From assembly GCF_000633635.1 (NCBI RefSeq), contig NZ_AYPQ01000006.1, forward strand, positions 1 through 64,000: DNA of 64,000 nucleotides, read 5' to 3'. This document shows positions 16,312 through 25,821 of this stretch, in pieces; the stretch's first letter is position 1; the number at the start of each line of letters is the position of its first letter. Source of the stretch: Enterococcus crotali (GTDB lineage Bacteria > Bacillota > Bacilli > Lactobacillales > Enterococcaceae). The notes under the pieces are model-generated. The model saw nothing but the letters and a program-made list of their open reading frames with translations, did no database searches and was not told the DNA's origin. A program made the position numbers and the translations under genes.

Positions 16312-17963
16312 TATTTAATAACCTCCTGAGGGTAAATTGTACTATATATTTGAAAAGCACCATCTAAATTTTTAACATTAAAACCATTATTTTTTAAGAT
16401 ACGTTCTGCTAGATAGCTCCGTTGTCCACTTTGGCAGCTTACAATGATTTCTTGATCGGCTGGAAGTTCCGCCAAACGATTTCTTAATTCATCCAATGGA
16501 ATATTCTTAGCTTGAGGCAATGACCCATTGTTCGTCAGTTCTCCTGGGTTTCTGACATCTAGTAAAAAGGCCCCTTTGTCTACCGCTTCTCTTAAGTCAT
16601 AGTATTGAATATTGTCGGAAAAACCTTCAACAATATTAGCAGCTGCATAACCAATCATATTCACTGGGTCTTTTGCTGATCCAAATGGCGGTGCATAAGT
16701 AAATTCCAACTCTGGCAGATCCATAACAGTCATGCCGGCTTTAATAGCAGTCGCGATAATATCAATTCGCTTATCTACGCCGTCTTGTCCAATTGCCTGT
16801 GCTCCATAGATTTTACCAGACACAGGGTGAAAGAGCATCTTCATCACGATCGGGTGACTGCCTGGAAAATACCCCGCATGGCTTTTGGAGGTTGTATGAA
16901 CTGCCTTATATTCTAAATTGCTATTACGTAATTGACGTTCACTCAAGCCCGTACTTGCTGCAGCAAGATCAAAGACACGAACAATTGCTGTGCCAATACT
17001 TCCTCTATTTTTTCTCGTCACTCCTGCAATCACATCCGCAACTTGGCGTCCTTGGCGATTAGCTGGTGAAGCCAGTGAAATCAAAGCATCTTCTTCTGTG
17101 ATTTGTTGTTTCACGACAATAGCATCGCCAACTGCGTAAATATCTGGATCATTCGTTTGATAGTTTTCATCTACGCTGATTCCGCCACGTAATCCTGTTT
17201 TCAAATCAGCTGCTATCGCTAAATCACTAGATGGTTTAACTCCAATCGACAGAATAGTGAAATCACTTGTAATTGTTTCACCAGAGCTTAATTCGATTTT
17301 GCTTCCTGCTTCTTTGAAGGCCGTAGCTGCCGCTCCTGTATAGACGGTGATCCCTTTAGCTTTTAATTCCTTTTCAACAAAGGCAGCCATTTCTTCATCC
17401 AAAGGCGGAAGAATTTGTGGCGCTGCTTCTACAATCGTCACGTCGATGCCTAGATGGCTCAAATTTTCTGCCATTTCTAAACCGATGAAGCCAGCACCAA
17501 TCACAACTGCTCGTTTGGGCTGTTCATTTTTAACAGTTGCTACGATCTTATCAACATCAGGAACATTTCTTAAGGTATAAACATTTGCCGCTTCGACTAA
17601 TCCTTCGATCGGTGGTATCAATGGTTGCGCACCCGGTGAAAGAATCAACTTATCATAACTGATCACTTCTTCTTTACCATTTGCATTGGTCAATACTGTT
17701 TTATTTTTGCGATTGATTTTAACCGCTTCTGTTTCTGAATAAACATCGATATTAAATCGTTTTTTCAGCTGCTCTGGTGTTTGTAAAATCAATTCTGACC
17801 GTTCACTGATTTCTCCTGAGACATAATAAGGCAAGCCACAGTTTGCAAATGAAACATACGGACCTTTTTCTAATACAATGATCTCAATTTCTTCTGATAA
17901 TCTTCTTAATCTCGTCGCTGCTGACATTCCACCGGCTACACCACCAATGATTACTACTCGCAT
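16311..17963 (-). CDS. CoA-disulfide/CoA-persulfide reductase with C-terminal rhodanese domain
   Basis: A 550-aa flavoprotein. Residues 1-440 are the FAD/NAD(P)H disulfide reductase part: GGVAGGMSAATRLRR dinucleotide motif, active Cys42 in SFANCGLPYYVSGE, a second Rossmann motif GAGFIGLEMAE, and YAVGDAI. Residues ~455-550 are a rhodanese domain with CQSGQRS (Cys510). This fusion (CoADR-Rhd) reduces CoA persulfide and releases sulfide in related bacteria. It shares one nucleotide with each flanking rhodanese gene, so the operon is tightly coupled. Confidence 0.92.
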   Translation of the reverse strand: MRVVIIGGVAGGMSAATRLRRLSEEIEIIVLEKGPYVSFANCGLPYYVSGEISERSELILQTPEQLKKRFNIDVYSETEAVKINRKNKTVLTNANGKEEVISYDKLILSPGAQPLIPPIEGLVEAANVYTLRNVPDVDKIVATVKNEQPKRAVVIGAGFIGLEMAENLSHLGIDVTIVEAAPQILPPLDEEMAAFVEKELKAKGITVYTGAAATAFKEAGSKIELSSGETITSDFTILSIGVKPSSDLAIAADLKTGLRGGISVDENYQTNDPDIYAVGDAIVVKQQITEEDALISLASPANRQGRQVADVIAGVTRKNRGSIGTAIVRVFDLAAASTGLSERQLRNSNLEYKAVHTTSKSHAGYFPGSHPIVMKMLFHPVSGKIYGAQAIGQDGVDKRIDIIATAIKAGMTVMDLPELEFTYAPPFGSAKDPVNMIGYAAANIVEGFSDNIQYYDLREAVDKGAFLLDVRNPGELTNNGSLPQAKNIPLDELRNRLAELPADQEIIVSCQSGQRSYLAERILKNNGFNVKNLDGAFQIYSTIYPQEVIK

Positions 17964-18277
17964 TATAACGTTCCTCCTCTAACTGCTCCACGCCAAGTAC
18001 TCATGCCACCTTTGACGTTGATTGCATCGATGCCTTTGGCTTTTAATTTTTTGACTGCTTGCCGACTTCTCATTCCAGATTGACAAATCACATAGACTGG
18101 TTTATCTTCTTTTGATTGGTAAGATGAAATTTTGCCTAATGGGATATTTTTAGCGTTTGGAATGTGCCCTGCTGCAAATTCTGTCTTTTCACGAACATCA
18201 AGGACTGTTGGTTTTGAATCCAGCAGGCGTTGAAGTTCAGTTGTACTGATTGACTTTCCTTTTAAAAATGAAAACAT
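17963..18277 (-). CDS. Single-domain rhodanese (sulfurtransferase)
   Basis: A 104-aa rhodanese with active loop CQSGMRS and ends DVREKTEFAAGHIPNAKNIP and GGMSTWRGA. It is the first gene of the persulfide operon, directly behind the CstR-type operator. A short basic N-terminus (MFSFLKGKSISTTELQ) is not a signal peptide. It is distinct in sequence from the rhodanese at 16006-16311, so the operon encodes three rhodanese domains in all. Confidence 0.9.
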   Translation of the reverse strand: MFSFLKGKSISTTELQRLLDSKPTVLDVREKTEFAAGHIPNAKNIPLGKISSYQSKEDKPVYVICQSGMRSRQAVKKLKAKGIDAINVKGGMSTWRGAVRGGTL

Positions 18278-18289
18278 AAGCTCCTCCTT

Positions 18290-18305
18290 ATACCCTTAGG
18301 GGTAT
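18290..18305. promoter_or_regulatory. CstR/CsoR-type operator
   Basis: ATACCCTTAGGGGTAT is the TACCC-N-GGGTA palindrome bound by CsoR/CstR proteins. It lies between the -10 box and the SD of the persulfide operon, where binding would block transcription. Confidence 0.8.
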
Positions 18306-18316
18306 TTACAAGGACT

Positions 18317-18345
18317 ATCATAAATGATTTTTCTCTACTTGTAAA
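18317..18345 (-). promoter_or_regulatory. Promoter of the persulfide operon
   Basis: On the minus strand TTTACA (18340-18345) and TATGAT (18317-18322) are 17 bp apart, just upstream of the operator. Confidence 0.65.
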
Positions 18346-18385
18346 GAGGGGTGCTTAGAATTTTTTTCTAGAGCTTATTGATACA

Positions 18386-18436
18386 CAAAAAAGAAACAAA
18401 CAACTGTCTTTTAATAGTGTTTGCTTCTTTTGTTTT
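18386..18436. terminator. Terminator of the WxL operon
   Basis: AAGAAACAAACA and TGTTTGCTTCTT form a stem with A- and T-rich flanks on both sides, 10 bp after the last WxL gene. Confidence 0.75.
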
Positions 18437-18445
18437 ACCATACTG

Positions 18446-21400
18446 CTATGGTCCTTGAATCAAATCCCATGTCAATTCAGCTTCGTATGTTTTAGCTTCT
18501 GCTGAACCAGCTGGAACTTTTAGCGAGAACCCATTTTCTTTCGTCCCTGCTTTTGTATCTAATAAGAACGTAAAATCTTTTCGTTCTTGCTCCGTTTTGC
18601 TTTGCTGTGAACGTGTGATATCTATGCCTGTTTGAAGAATCTCTTGATTCTTATACAACAAGCGAGCCTCTCTCAGTGCTTTTCCGTCTGAAGAGGTAAA
18701 CTCTTTCGTTAAAGCCATGTTCACTTTAAAAGTTCCTCTAGCATCTGCTCCTGTTTTTTTATGCGAACGCGTATCTTTTACTTGAACTGTAAAATCTTCT
18801 ACAGGATTTTCATAACTCAAGGTTTGTTGGAATGGTGCGATTTTCCCAGGGCTTAGTTTTAAATTCTCCGTCACATGGGTGAATTGCAGTTTCCCGTCAA
18901 ATGAGTAGGCCACAGTTTGAGTACTGTCATCAGTTAAAATGATCTGTGCTTCATCTGCCGGACGTTTCAGCAGTGTATACCCTTCGTTGCTCGTTGTCGC
19001 GATTGCATCTTGAACCGCTTTTTGCGTGGTCAAATCAATCTTATCGTTGACATTCCCTGTTATCGTAATTGGATTATGCAACTCCGTTTGATCTTGATCA
19101 ACAAAAGTAACTGTTAACGTTGATTGCTCATGATACATCGAAACGTTGACTAAGACTTCTGTCGTTTTACCAGCGGCATTGGTGTAGGTAAAACCGACAT
19201 CTTGCAAGGTTGATTCTGTCGTACTTGCTTTGATCCGCTGTAAATCTTTAGCCAACAAAGTTAGCCCTTGACTGCTACCATCTTTAGCCCCATCTGATAA
19301 TGGCGTCAATTCAGTTCCTGTTTTTTGAGTCGCCGCATAATCATAGGCCAAAAGATTAGGCTTGGTAGCAGACCAGCTTGACTTGATTTGTTGGTCTACT
19401 GTTGTGTTTGGCGCTTTGTCTAGAGGGTATTTGTAATCATCACCGTATAAGACCGTTTTACTGTCAGTATCCACCGCCGTATTAGAGTTGGTAACAAAGA
19501 CCCAAACACGATTGGTGATCGCTCCTTTTGATGTAGCATATGTCAAATCGAGCGGATAAGGTTTTGCTTTGTCGGCATTTTGAATTGCTAGCAATTGTGC
19601 AGCAGCCAACGTGACTTTTGGTGAAAAGGAATTGTCTCGAGCTAACTCGTCAATCGTATGAGCAGCAATATTCCAAGCAGTTGATTGCGCTTTGACTTTG
19701 ACTTGCTGCTCCGTTAAAGACCCAACATCTGTCAATGGTAAAGCAAAATTTTGAACATCAAATGCATACTCATCCTCAATCACCGTTTGCGGTGTGGTTT
19801 TGTTTAACCATTGAGATGTTGCAGTTGCTTGTTTCTCAGAATCCGCAATAAACGGTGTTATTAATTGCGGTCCAGTGTTAGACAAATCTAAACCAAGCGC
19901 TTTCCAATCGATCGGTAACGTAGGTTCTAAAGGATTGCGGTTAATTCGCTCCCTCAACCACGCCATCGTTTTTTGTCCACTAATGTTCTTTGGTGAAAAA
20001 TCATACGTATCGTAGACTTCTAGATTATCAATCAGTTTCTTTTTTATCTCTTGTTGGTCAGAATGAATATCGACGATCAAATTTGGATTAGTCGTCTTGA
20101 TCACTGGACTGAAATCATCAACCAACGAAATCGTTCCATAGAATGCATTATTCTTAGTTTCTGGTGCTAAGGGGTTTTCTTGCCATCCTGCAGCAGGCGG
20201 ATCAGAGAAATCACGTGAATTTCCTAATCCTGCAAAAAAATACTGTTCTTCTTTAAGTGGAACGATTGCCCAAGGTGTCGCCGTTCCATTGGAAGCAATA
20301 CCTCTAGCAGTAACTGGTTTAAAATCATTATCTAAATAACCGACATAGACATCATTATCTTTTAAAAATGGCGCTAGATCACTGGCAATATTTCCTTGTT
20401 GGCCATTCTGTCCATAAATAATATAGCCATCTTCTTTAGTATTTTTATCCATAGAGATACTTGAATTTGGTGGCAGTGTTAGTAATACCTCTTGATTGTT
20501 TTTTCCCTTAGCAATATCGATTTTGACCAATTCTGTTTTATCAGTATAGAGTTTCCTAAGATAAATAACTTTATCTGAAGAAGCTGACCTTAAAATTGAA
20601 GTACTTAATAGACCACTGCTGACCTTCGTATAGCCCATATCAAAGATATCAGTTCGATTTCCAGCAGCATCCCAGTAGCACAGATATGAATTATTTTGCG
20701 AGTTAGTCGTATCTAAAACATAAACAAAGCCATAATAACCATTATTGACTGAATCCTGCCCTAGGTCATTTAACCAACTCCCCCATATCTGGCCAGAAGT
20801 TAAACGTTGCCTTCTATCCGGAAACTGTAGATTAACTTGCGGAACATAACGATCATTAACCCAGTTCCAAAGAGTATGATAGGGCGGCGCATTATGCGGT
20901 TCATAATTTATCCCATAAGAAACTTGAGCATTGTTTCCTAAAAGAGTTGTTTTATACGCTGCACTTTGATTCCCTACTCCACCTTGATAGATAAAGTTAC
21001 GCCAAGTTGGATTCATGATTTTATTCCCAACAAACTCAACCCTTAACTCATTATCAGTAAACGTTTTATTGTTCGGCGAAAAACCACTATATTTATAGCT
21101 AAATTGATTGCCGCTTATTTTATCTAATGAACCATTTGAATCAATATGCTCACCACTTGCAACGCTATCCTCTGAAGCAAGATTGGTTGCTTTACCAGAA
21201 GCAATATTGATACTATCCAACAACTGACCCTTTTCGTCGACTAAACATAATGTTTGCGTGAAATTTACTGGAGTTATCCATTCGGTTCTACTTGTAATGA
21301 TAAAAGCCACTTTACCATCATCTAATACTTGGATGGATTGAGGGTGAATAACATCCTGAGCTCTTGAGCTAAATGCACTCATCTTATCTTTAAAAAAGCC

Positions 21401-21658
21401 TAGACTTCGCTTTCTATCTTGCACATACTGAGCAAACTTAGGTGTTTGATTCGTTAATTCCCTTTCCAAAACTGGACCACCATCAAAAGGCAGAGTAAAG
21501 GGGTTATCCGTATTCGTATCGATTTTGATTGGGTTACCATCATTGGGTTTTGCTTGAATCATTGTATTGTTCTTAAGTAAGGCTCCAGCTGCTCCAACAA
21601 CAAGCAGGAATACTATGCTTGTTAGCAACAGCTTTTTACTATTTTTGCTTCGTTTCAT
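18446..21658 (-). CDS. Large WxL-cluster surface protein
   Basis: A 1070-aa secreted protein: basic start and hydrophobic signal (KKLLLTSIVFLLVVGAAGALL), a long unique N-terminal part rich in beta propeller-like strands (about 90-520), repeated Ig-like segments, a MucBP-like stretch (LTVTFVDQDQTELHNPITIT near 850), and a C-terminal WxL-like module ending YEAELTWDLIQGP. WxL modules attach non-covalently to peptidoglycan. It directly abuts the DUF916 gene and is the last gene of the operon. Its ligand is unknown. The first WxL motif is poorly kept compared with the two small WxL proteins upstream. Confidence 0.8.
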   Translation of the reverse strand: MKRSKNSKKLLLTSIVFLLVVGAAGALLKNNTMIQAKPNDGNPIKIDTNTDNPFTLPFDGGPVLERELTNQTPKFAQYVQDRKRSLGFFKDKMSAFSSRAQDVIHPQSIQVLDDGKVAFIITSRTEWITPVNFTQTLCLVDEKGQLLDSINIASGKATNLASEDSVASGEHIDSNGSLDKISGNQFSYKYSGFSPNNKTFTDNELRVEFVGNKIMNPTWRNFIYQGGVGNQSAAYKTTLLGNNAQVSYGINYEPHNAPPYHTLWNWVNDRYVPQVNLQFPDRRQRLTSGQIWGSWLNDLGQDSVNNGYYGFVYVLDTTNSQNNSYLCYWDAAGNRTDIFDMGYTKVSSGLLSTSILRSASSDKVIYLRKLYTDKTELVKIDIAKGKNNQEVLLTLPPNSSISMDKNTKEDGYIIYGQNGQQGNIASDLAPFLKDNDVYVGYLDNDFKPVTARGIASNGTATPWAIVPLKEEQYFFAGLGNSRDFSDPPAAGWQENPLAPETKNNAFYGTISLVDDFSPVIKTTNPNLIVDIHSDQQEIKKKLIDNLEVYDTYDFSPKNISGQKTMAWLRERINRNPLEPTLPIDWKALGLDLSNTGPQLITPFIADSEKQATATSQWLNKTTPQTVIEDEYAFDVQNFALPLTDVGSLTEQQVKVKAQSTAWNIAAHTIDELARDNSFSPKVTLAAAQLLAIQNADKAKPYPLDLTYATSKGAITNRVWVFVTNSNTAVDTDSKTVLYGDDYKYPLDKAPNTTVDQQIKSSWSATKPNLLAYDYAATQKTGTELTPLSDGAKDGSSQGLTLLAKDLQRIKASTTESTLQDVGFTYTNAAGKTTEVLVNVSMYHEQSTLTVTFVDQDQTELHNPITITGNVNDKIDLTTQKAVQDAIATTSNEGYTLLKRPADEAQIILTDDSTQTVAYSFDGKLQFTHVTENLKLSPGKIAPFQQTLSYENPVEDFTVQVKDTRSHKKTGADARGTFKVNMALTKEFTSSDGKALREARLLYKNQEILQTGIDITRSQQSKTEQERKDFTFLLDTKAGTKENGFSLKVPAGSAEAKTYEAELTWDLIQGP

Positions 21659-22801
21659 TTATTTTTTCCCCTTCCTCTTTTCTTTAGCGGGGATTTGACT
21701 TGGGCGTTTTTTTCGCTTTTTCTTTTTACGGGCTAAACGAGCTAATTCGGCCTTTTTACGTTTTTGGCGTTGCCAAAAGAAGATCCCGAAAAAGAGTAGC
21801 AGTAACAAGATCAGACAACTGATACCAATGAAAATATACATTAACCATGGTGTTTCTGCTTCTAATCCGACTGCTTTTTCATTGAGTTCTTTGGCTTCTT
21901 CTTCACTAATTTTAAAATCTTGGGTAAAAGACCACTTTTCACCGCTTTGTTTTGATTCAGCATTTAGTTTCAATGTATAAGTGCCCGCTCTATAGGCTTG
22001 ATTTCCCCAACTAATTGGAAAATTGAACGTTGTGTTTGGAGCGACCCGATAGTCGTCGACTTTGTTTTCATGTAAAATCTCATTTTTCCCTTTTTCAGTT
22101 ACAACACCTGAATAACTCACTTTGTCGATCAGAGTTGCTGTTGGGTTTTGAAGCTGAGCTTTAAGTGTATTGCGTCCGGCCACTTGAGAAGCACGAATAC
22201 TCTGAAGGGTTAACTCTTCTTTCAATGCTTTTTCGTCTTCTCTTAGCTGAATCGCAATAACATACGCAAACTTATTCGTAATGCTGATACTGTTTTTTTC
22301 TTTTTCTTTGCTTTCAGCTTCCGCTTGGGTCACCCGAACGGCTCCCAAGATTCGTCCTGCAAAAGGATCTGTAGGCATTTTTAGTTTGATGGGAAGTGAT
22401 ATTTTTTGCTTGCCTTGGATACTGACGACTGCATCTGTCTTTGCCACATCAGACAATGGAATTTTCATTGAATCATCCTTGTCTTTTGCAGTTCTCGTAT
22501 AATCAATGACCCCATTATCACCTGTCATCGCTGGATTTATTTCAACATTTAGTGTGACTGGTTTGTCTCCACTATTGCTTATTTCAAGAGCAATTTCTTG
22601 ATTTTGTCCAGGTTTCATCAATAAATCATAAAATCCTGCTTCTTTTGTTAGTTGATTTTCTGGTAATACAGGATTCAAACTAATTGGGACTTCTTCTGCA
22701 CTGACAGTTACACTGCCTAAAAAGCAAAGTAAAAATATGACGAACCCCTGCCATAGCTTATTTTGGATCTGTTGTTGCTGTTTTTTATTTTGGATCATCA
22801 T
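21659..22801 (-). CDS. DUF916/DUF3324 WxL-interacting membrane protein
   Basis: A 380-aa protein: signal peptide (residues 1-35, GFVIFLLCFLGSVTVSAEE), a DUF916 domain (about 40-160, with FYDLLMKPGQNQEIALEISN), a DUF3324 domain (about 170-300), one membrane segment (LMYIFIGISCLILLLLLFFG) and a very basic cytoplasmic tail. These domains are described as peptidoglycan-binding and WxL-binding, so it likely tethers the WxL proteins at the surface. Gene order, WxL genes before it and a large WxL gene after it, is typical of enterococcal WxL clusters. Confidence 0.9.
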   Translation of the reverse strand: MMIQNKKQQQQIQNKLWQGFVIFLLCFLGSVTVSAEEVPISLNPVLPENQLTKEAGFYDLLMKPGQNQEIALEISNSGDKPVTLNVEINPAMTGDNGVIDYTRTAKDKDDSMKIPLSDVAKTDAVVSIQGKQKISLPIKLKMPTDPFAGRILGAVRVTQAEAESKEKEKNSISITNKFAYVIAIQLREDEKALKEELTLQSIRASQVAGRNTLKAQLQNPTATLIDKVSYSGVVTEKGKNEILHENKVDDYRVAPNTTFNFPISWGNQAYRAGTYTLKLNAESKQSGEKWSFTQDFKISEEEAKELNEKAVGLEAETPWLMYIFIGISCLILLLLLFFGIFFWQRQKRKKAELARLARKKKKRKKRPSQIPAKEKRKGKK

Positions 22802-22882
22802 GTGTTACTTTCTCTCCTTCTTTACAAGTTCCCTATCTATCATTCATTGATCAAAACCTGAACAACTCAAGTGTGTTTACAT

Positions 22883-23677
22883 TTATGGTGTTACTGTCAA
22901 TGTCCAAACGATTTCGGCTTGATAATCTTTCGTTTGAACTTTATCATTTTGTTCTAGTTGTAGTTCAACATCTGTGTTGTTACCACGATCATTTAATGTT
23001 GCACCTGCCGCGGTTTTGTAATCTGACTCTACATAGCCATTTTTGAAGACCATCGAACTGATCGTACCGTTGGTTGATTTTTTACCTGCAGCACCTTTTG
23101 ACGAAAAGACTGTTAAGGCTCCGCCATCCACATCTTTTACTGGTAGGTTGCTGGCTGTCACTGGTGTGACCATATCTGCTACCTCTGCATTGTTTAAATT
23201 ATTTGTAACTGTTGCACCTTTAAATTTGATACGTGAATTAGTCAAAACATGCTTTGCTGTATCGGTACTTGTTAATGGTGCTGTTTGTTCCGCTGTTACA
23301 GTCCAGATAGTTCCTTCTTTCCCTGACAAATCGGCAACTTGAACAAATTGCGGCATTTCATAATTTGTTCCGCCTTTCCCATAGGTCATTTGTTTTACCG
23401 GAAAGTTTTTAGTCGTCAATGCTGTTTTATTCACACCAAAATTAAATTTTGGTACATAAACCAAGCGCACACCATCAACATTTTCCACTGTTGTTGGATT
23501 TTCCGGTGTGATGTCATCTTCTGTTCCAGGTTTGATTGGGTTGATAATCATTCCGTCATCTTTACTAAACGAAGCATCTCCCGTTGTCTTCGTTGTAGCA
23601 TGCGTTACTTCAGGTAATGCATTGAGTGCAACAATACATGTTAATGTCAATGCAATTGTAAGATAAGTCTTTTTCAT
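22883..23677 (-). CDS. WxL domain surface protein
   Basis: A 264-aa secreted protein with a signal peptide (cleavage probably after THA, near residue 28), an acidic proline-rich spacer and a WxL domain with both motifs: TIWTVTA near residue 125 and EIVWTLTVTP at the extreme C-terminus. WxL domains bind peptidoglycan and partner proteins of the cluster. It has its own SD and lies about 25 bp after the other small WxL gene. Confidence 0.9.
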   Translation of the reverse strand: MKKTYLTIALTLTCIVALNALPEVTHATTKTTGDASFSKDDGMIINPIKPGTEDDITPENPTTVENVDGVRLVYVPKFNFGVNKTALTTKNFPVKQMTYGKGGTNYEMPQFVQVADLSGKEGTIWTVTAEQTAPLTSTDTAKHVLTNSRIKFKGATVTNNLNNAEVADMVTPVTASNLPVKDVDGGALTVFSSKGAAGKKSTNGTISSMVFKNGYVESDYKTAAGATLNDRGNNTDVELQLEQNDKVQTKDYQAEIVWTLTVTP

Positions 23678-23702
23678 AATCGTTCATCCTCTTTGTGTTT
23701 TT

Positions 23703-24545
23703 TTATGGTGCTACTGATAATGTCCAAGTTAGATTTGCTTTATATTGACTATTTTTTTCTGTCTTGGCTTGGTCTTCTTGGGGAACATTTAGTTTGATCC
23801 CAGTGTAGCGTTGCGTAGCCGGTGTTTTCGTTGCATCGTAATTAGTTTCATCGTAATCTTTTGTAAAAATAGAAGATGTCACTGTATTATTCGTGGCACC
23901 AGCTGTTTTTACAGAAGCAACTTCAATTGGCGCTGTTGTTGTATCTTTGGTCGCCACGGGAATCGTCGCAAAACCACTTGTTGCATCAACTCCGGTTACG
24001 CCATTTGCAATCGTGGTATTGTCATAGGCGCTATTACGAATGCTATTTTCGTAAATTCTAATTCTAGAGTTTGGTAGTTTTTGTCCAGCAGTTGTTGTAT
24101 AAACATCATCTTGTTGAACGGTAACACTCCATTTTGTATTGGCTGATCCTGATAAATCTGCGACTTGCACATAATGAGGGCCGTAATATTGAATCGCACC
24201 TTTGTTTTTAGTGATTTTCTCTGTTGTCGCTTCATATTCAGTGCCACCAGCAGAAATTTTATTACCAGTTCCAAATGAAATATTTGGTAAATGAGTCACG
24301 TAGACATTTTTTGATTCGGGTAATGGTTTTACCTTTGTTGGATCTATCGGATCTGGATCCGGATCGATGGGATCTGGTGTTTTTGGTCCTTCTTCTGGTT
24401 TGATTGGATCAGGACGATCACCGCCTGTAAATTCTGCATCCGTCGTCGTTTTGGCTGACCCTAAATCAGCGTGAGCTACTTGGCCTCCAATTGTTAATGC
24501 ACAAACTGTTAATCCTAATGTTGCTAATTTGATTGATTTCATCAC
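23703..24545 (-). CDS. WxL domain surface protein
   Basis: A 280-aa paralogue of the preceding gene: signal peptide ending near AHA, a proline/aspartate spacer with the repeated block DPDPIDPD, then a WxL domain with TKWSVTV and a C-terminal NLTWTLSVAP. The spacer repeats may act as a cell-wall stalk. It is encoded between the LPXTG protein and the second small WxL gene. Confidence 0.9.
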   Translation of the reverse strand: MMKSIKLATLGLTVCALTIGGQVAHADLGSAKTTTDAEFTGGDRPDPIKPEEGPKTPDPIDPDPDPIDPTKVKPLPESKNVYVTHLPNISFGTGNKISAGGTEYEATTEKITKNKGAIQYYGPHYVQVADLSGSANTKWSVTVQQDDVYTTTAGQKLPNSRIRIYENSIRNSAYDNTTIANGVTGVDATSGFATIPVATKDTTTAPIEVASVKTAGATNNTVTSSIFTKDYDETNYDATKTPATQRYTGIKLNVPQEDQAKTEKNSQYKANLTWTLSVAP

Positions 24546-24580
24546 GTATCTTCCCCTTTGAACTTCTTCTAGTTATGTCT

Positions 24581-24883
24581 TTATTTGTTCTTTTTAGCGT
24601 AGAATAAGATAATTACCGCTAGCAGAATTCCCCCGACTACTGTTCCAAAGTAAAACAATTGCTCACCAGTATAGGGTAAATACTTCTGCTCTAATTTTTT
24701 TAGAGTGTTCGGCAATGTAATTGGCTTTCCTTTGATTGGTTTGTTTTTTTTAGGCGGATCACCTTCTACAAAAACAATATCCGTATTCGTTCCAGCCGAT
24801 GCTTGTGCATCTGCTTGAGTCGTAAAACTTCCTATACTAAGCAGTAGCAAGAACAAAATACTGGATTTCTTCACTATTCCCAT
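24581..24883 (-). CDS. Small LPXTG cell-wall anchored protein of the WxL cluster
   Basis: A 100-aa protein with a signal peptide (SILFLLLLSIGSFTTQADAQ), a short spacer, and a sortase signal LPYTG followed by a hydrophobic stretch and a KKNK tail. Small LPXTG proteins commonly head WxL operons and may give a covalent anchor for the complex. It is the first gene of the operon, about 150 bp downstream of the regulator gene. Confidence 0.88.
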   Translation of the reverse strand: MGIVKKSSILFLLLLSIGSFTTQADAQASAGTNTDIVFVEGDPPKKNKPIKGKPITLPNTLKKLEQKYLPYTGEQLFYFGTVVGGILLAVIILFYAKKNK

Positions 24884-24918
24884 CTGCTTATTTTTCTCCT
24901 TCTGTTCTCTTTTATTAT

Positions 24919-24959
24919 GTAGACAACACCCTAGCTATTTTTTCCAACGTTGTGCTACA
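24919..24959. promoter_or_regulatory. Imperfect inverted repeat upstream of the WxL operon
   Basis: TGTAGACAAC (24919-24928) and GTTGTGCTACA (24949-24959) are near-perfect arms 20 bp apart, in the gap between the regulator and the WxL operon. It could be an operator or a weak hairpin. Confidence 0.3.
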
Positions 24960-25032
24960 CGTTATTTTGAAGAAAAATACTCCCTCACCTCCTTTAACAT
25001 TAATTCAATTTTTATTGAAGACCGACTGTTCT

Positions 25033-25715
25033 TTATTTTATGTTCAGGCGATATCCTTTGGAACGTGTTGTCTTGATCCACTGTGCTTTCAATGGATTAC
25101 TTTCGATTTTGTTTCTTAGGTGAAAAATAATATTTGATACACGGTAATTATCTGCTTTGAAAGTAGTTTGCCAAACATATTCGTAAATCTCTTTATAGGT
25201 AAATGTTTGGTTCGGTATACTATTCAATAGCTCCATTGCTCTAAATTCAAGTCTCGTTAAACTGATTTCCTTGTCGTTGTTTAATAACACACTTAAGTTA
25301 GCTGGAAGTAAGGTTACATCATTTTTTTGATTGCTGGTTCCATCTGTCGTAGCTAGTACTTTTACATTATTATTGTAACGATTCAACGTATTATTAATGA
25401 TCCATTTAAGTTGTTTCAGCTCGTAACTTGAATCTAAAACACAGTCCACGCCTAATTGAAAATAGATCAGACGCTCTGAATAACCTTTCCCAGCTGTGAT
25501 GATCCAGATAAAAATATTTTTTGCTTTCTTAAGTTGATAACCATCTCGCAAATTGGAAAAATATAGTCCGCATTTGGTTCTTTAATAACGATACCATCGT
25601 ACTCCTCAATGTTTTCTACATCATTGATGTTCTCTAAAAAGACAGTACTGATATTTAATGGATCGTCTAATTGAGGTAGTTTATTTGAAGGTGAGACGCA
25701 AGCAATTTTGTACAT
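25033..25715 (-). pseudogene. Winged-helix response-regulator-like protein of the WxL cluster, frameshifted
   Basis: The first frame starts MYKIACVSPSNKLPQLDDP at 25715 and the second frame ends at 25033. They join at an A6 run (25517-25522): one added A gives NLRKQKNIFIWIITAGKG. The product would be about 226 aa, with a degenerate receiver-like N-terminal half and an OmpR-type winged helix (LEFRAMELLNS, ADNYRVSNIIFHLRNKI, IKTTRSKGYRLNI). Regulators of this type precede WxL operons in enterococci. Either it is inactive here or the A run is a phase or sequencing artefact. Confidence 0.75.
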
Positions 25716-25821
25716 TTACTTAGCTCCTTTTTGTTTTTTAATTTATATTTATATAATACTTATTCTTTGTTCAAAAATCCTTTACACTTTTTCATTTTTT
25801 GTATATTTTATCGGTTATTAT

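Noticed and set aside
23339-24077. Several plus-strand frames across the WxL genes
   Set aside because: They are opposite-strand shadows of strongly supported WxL genes, with no SD.
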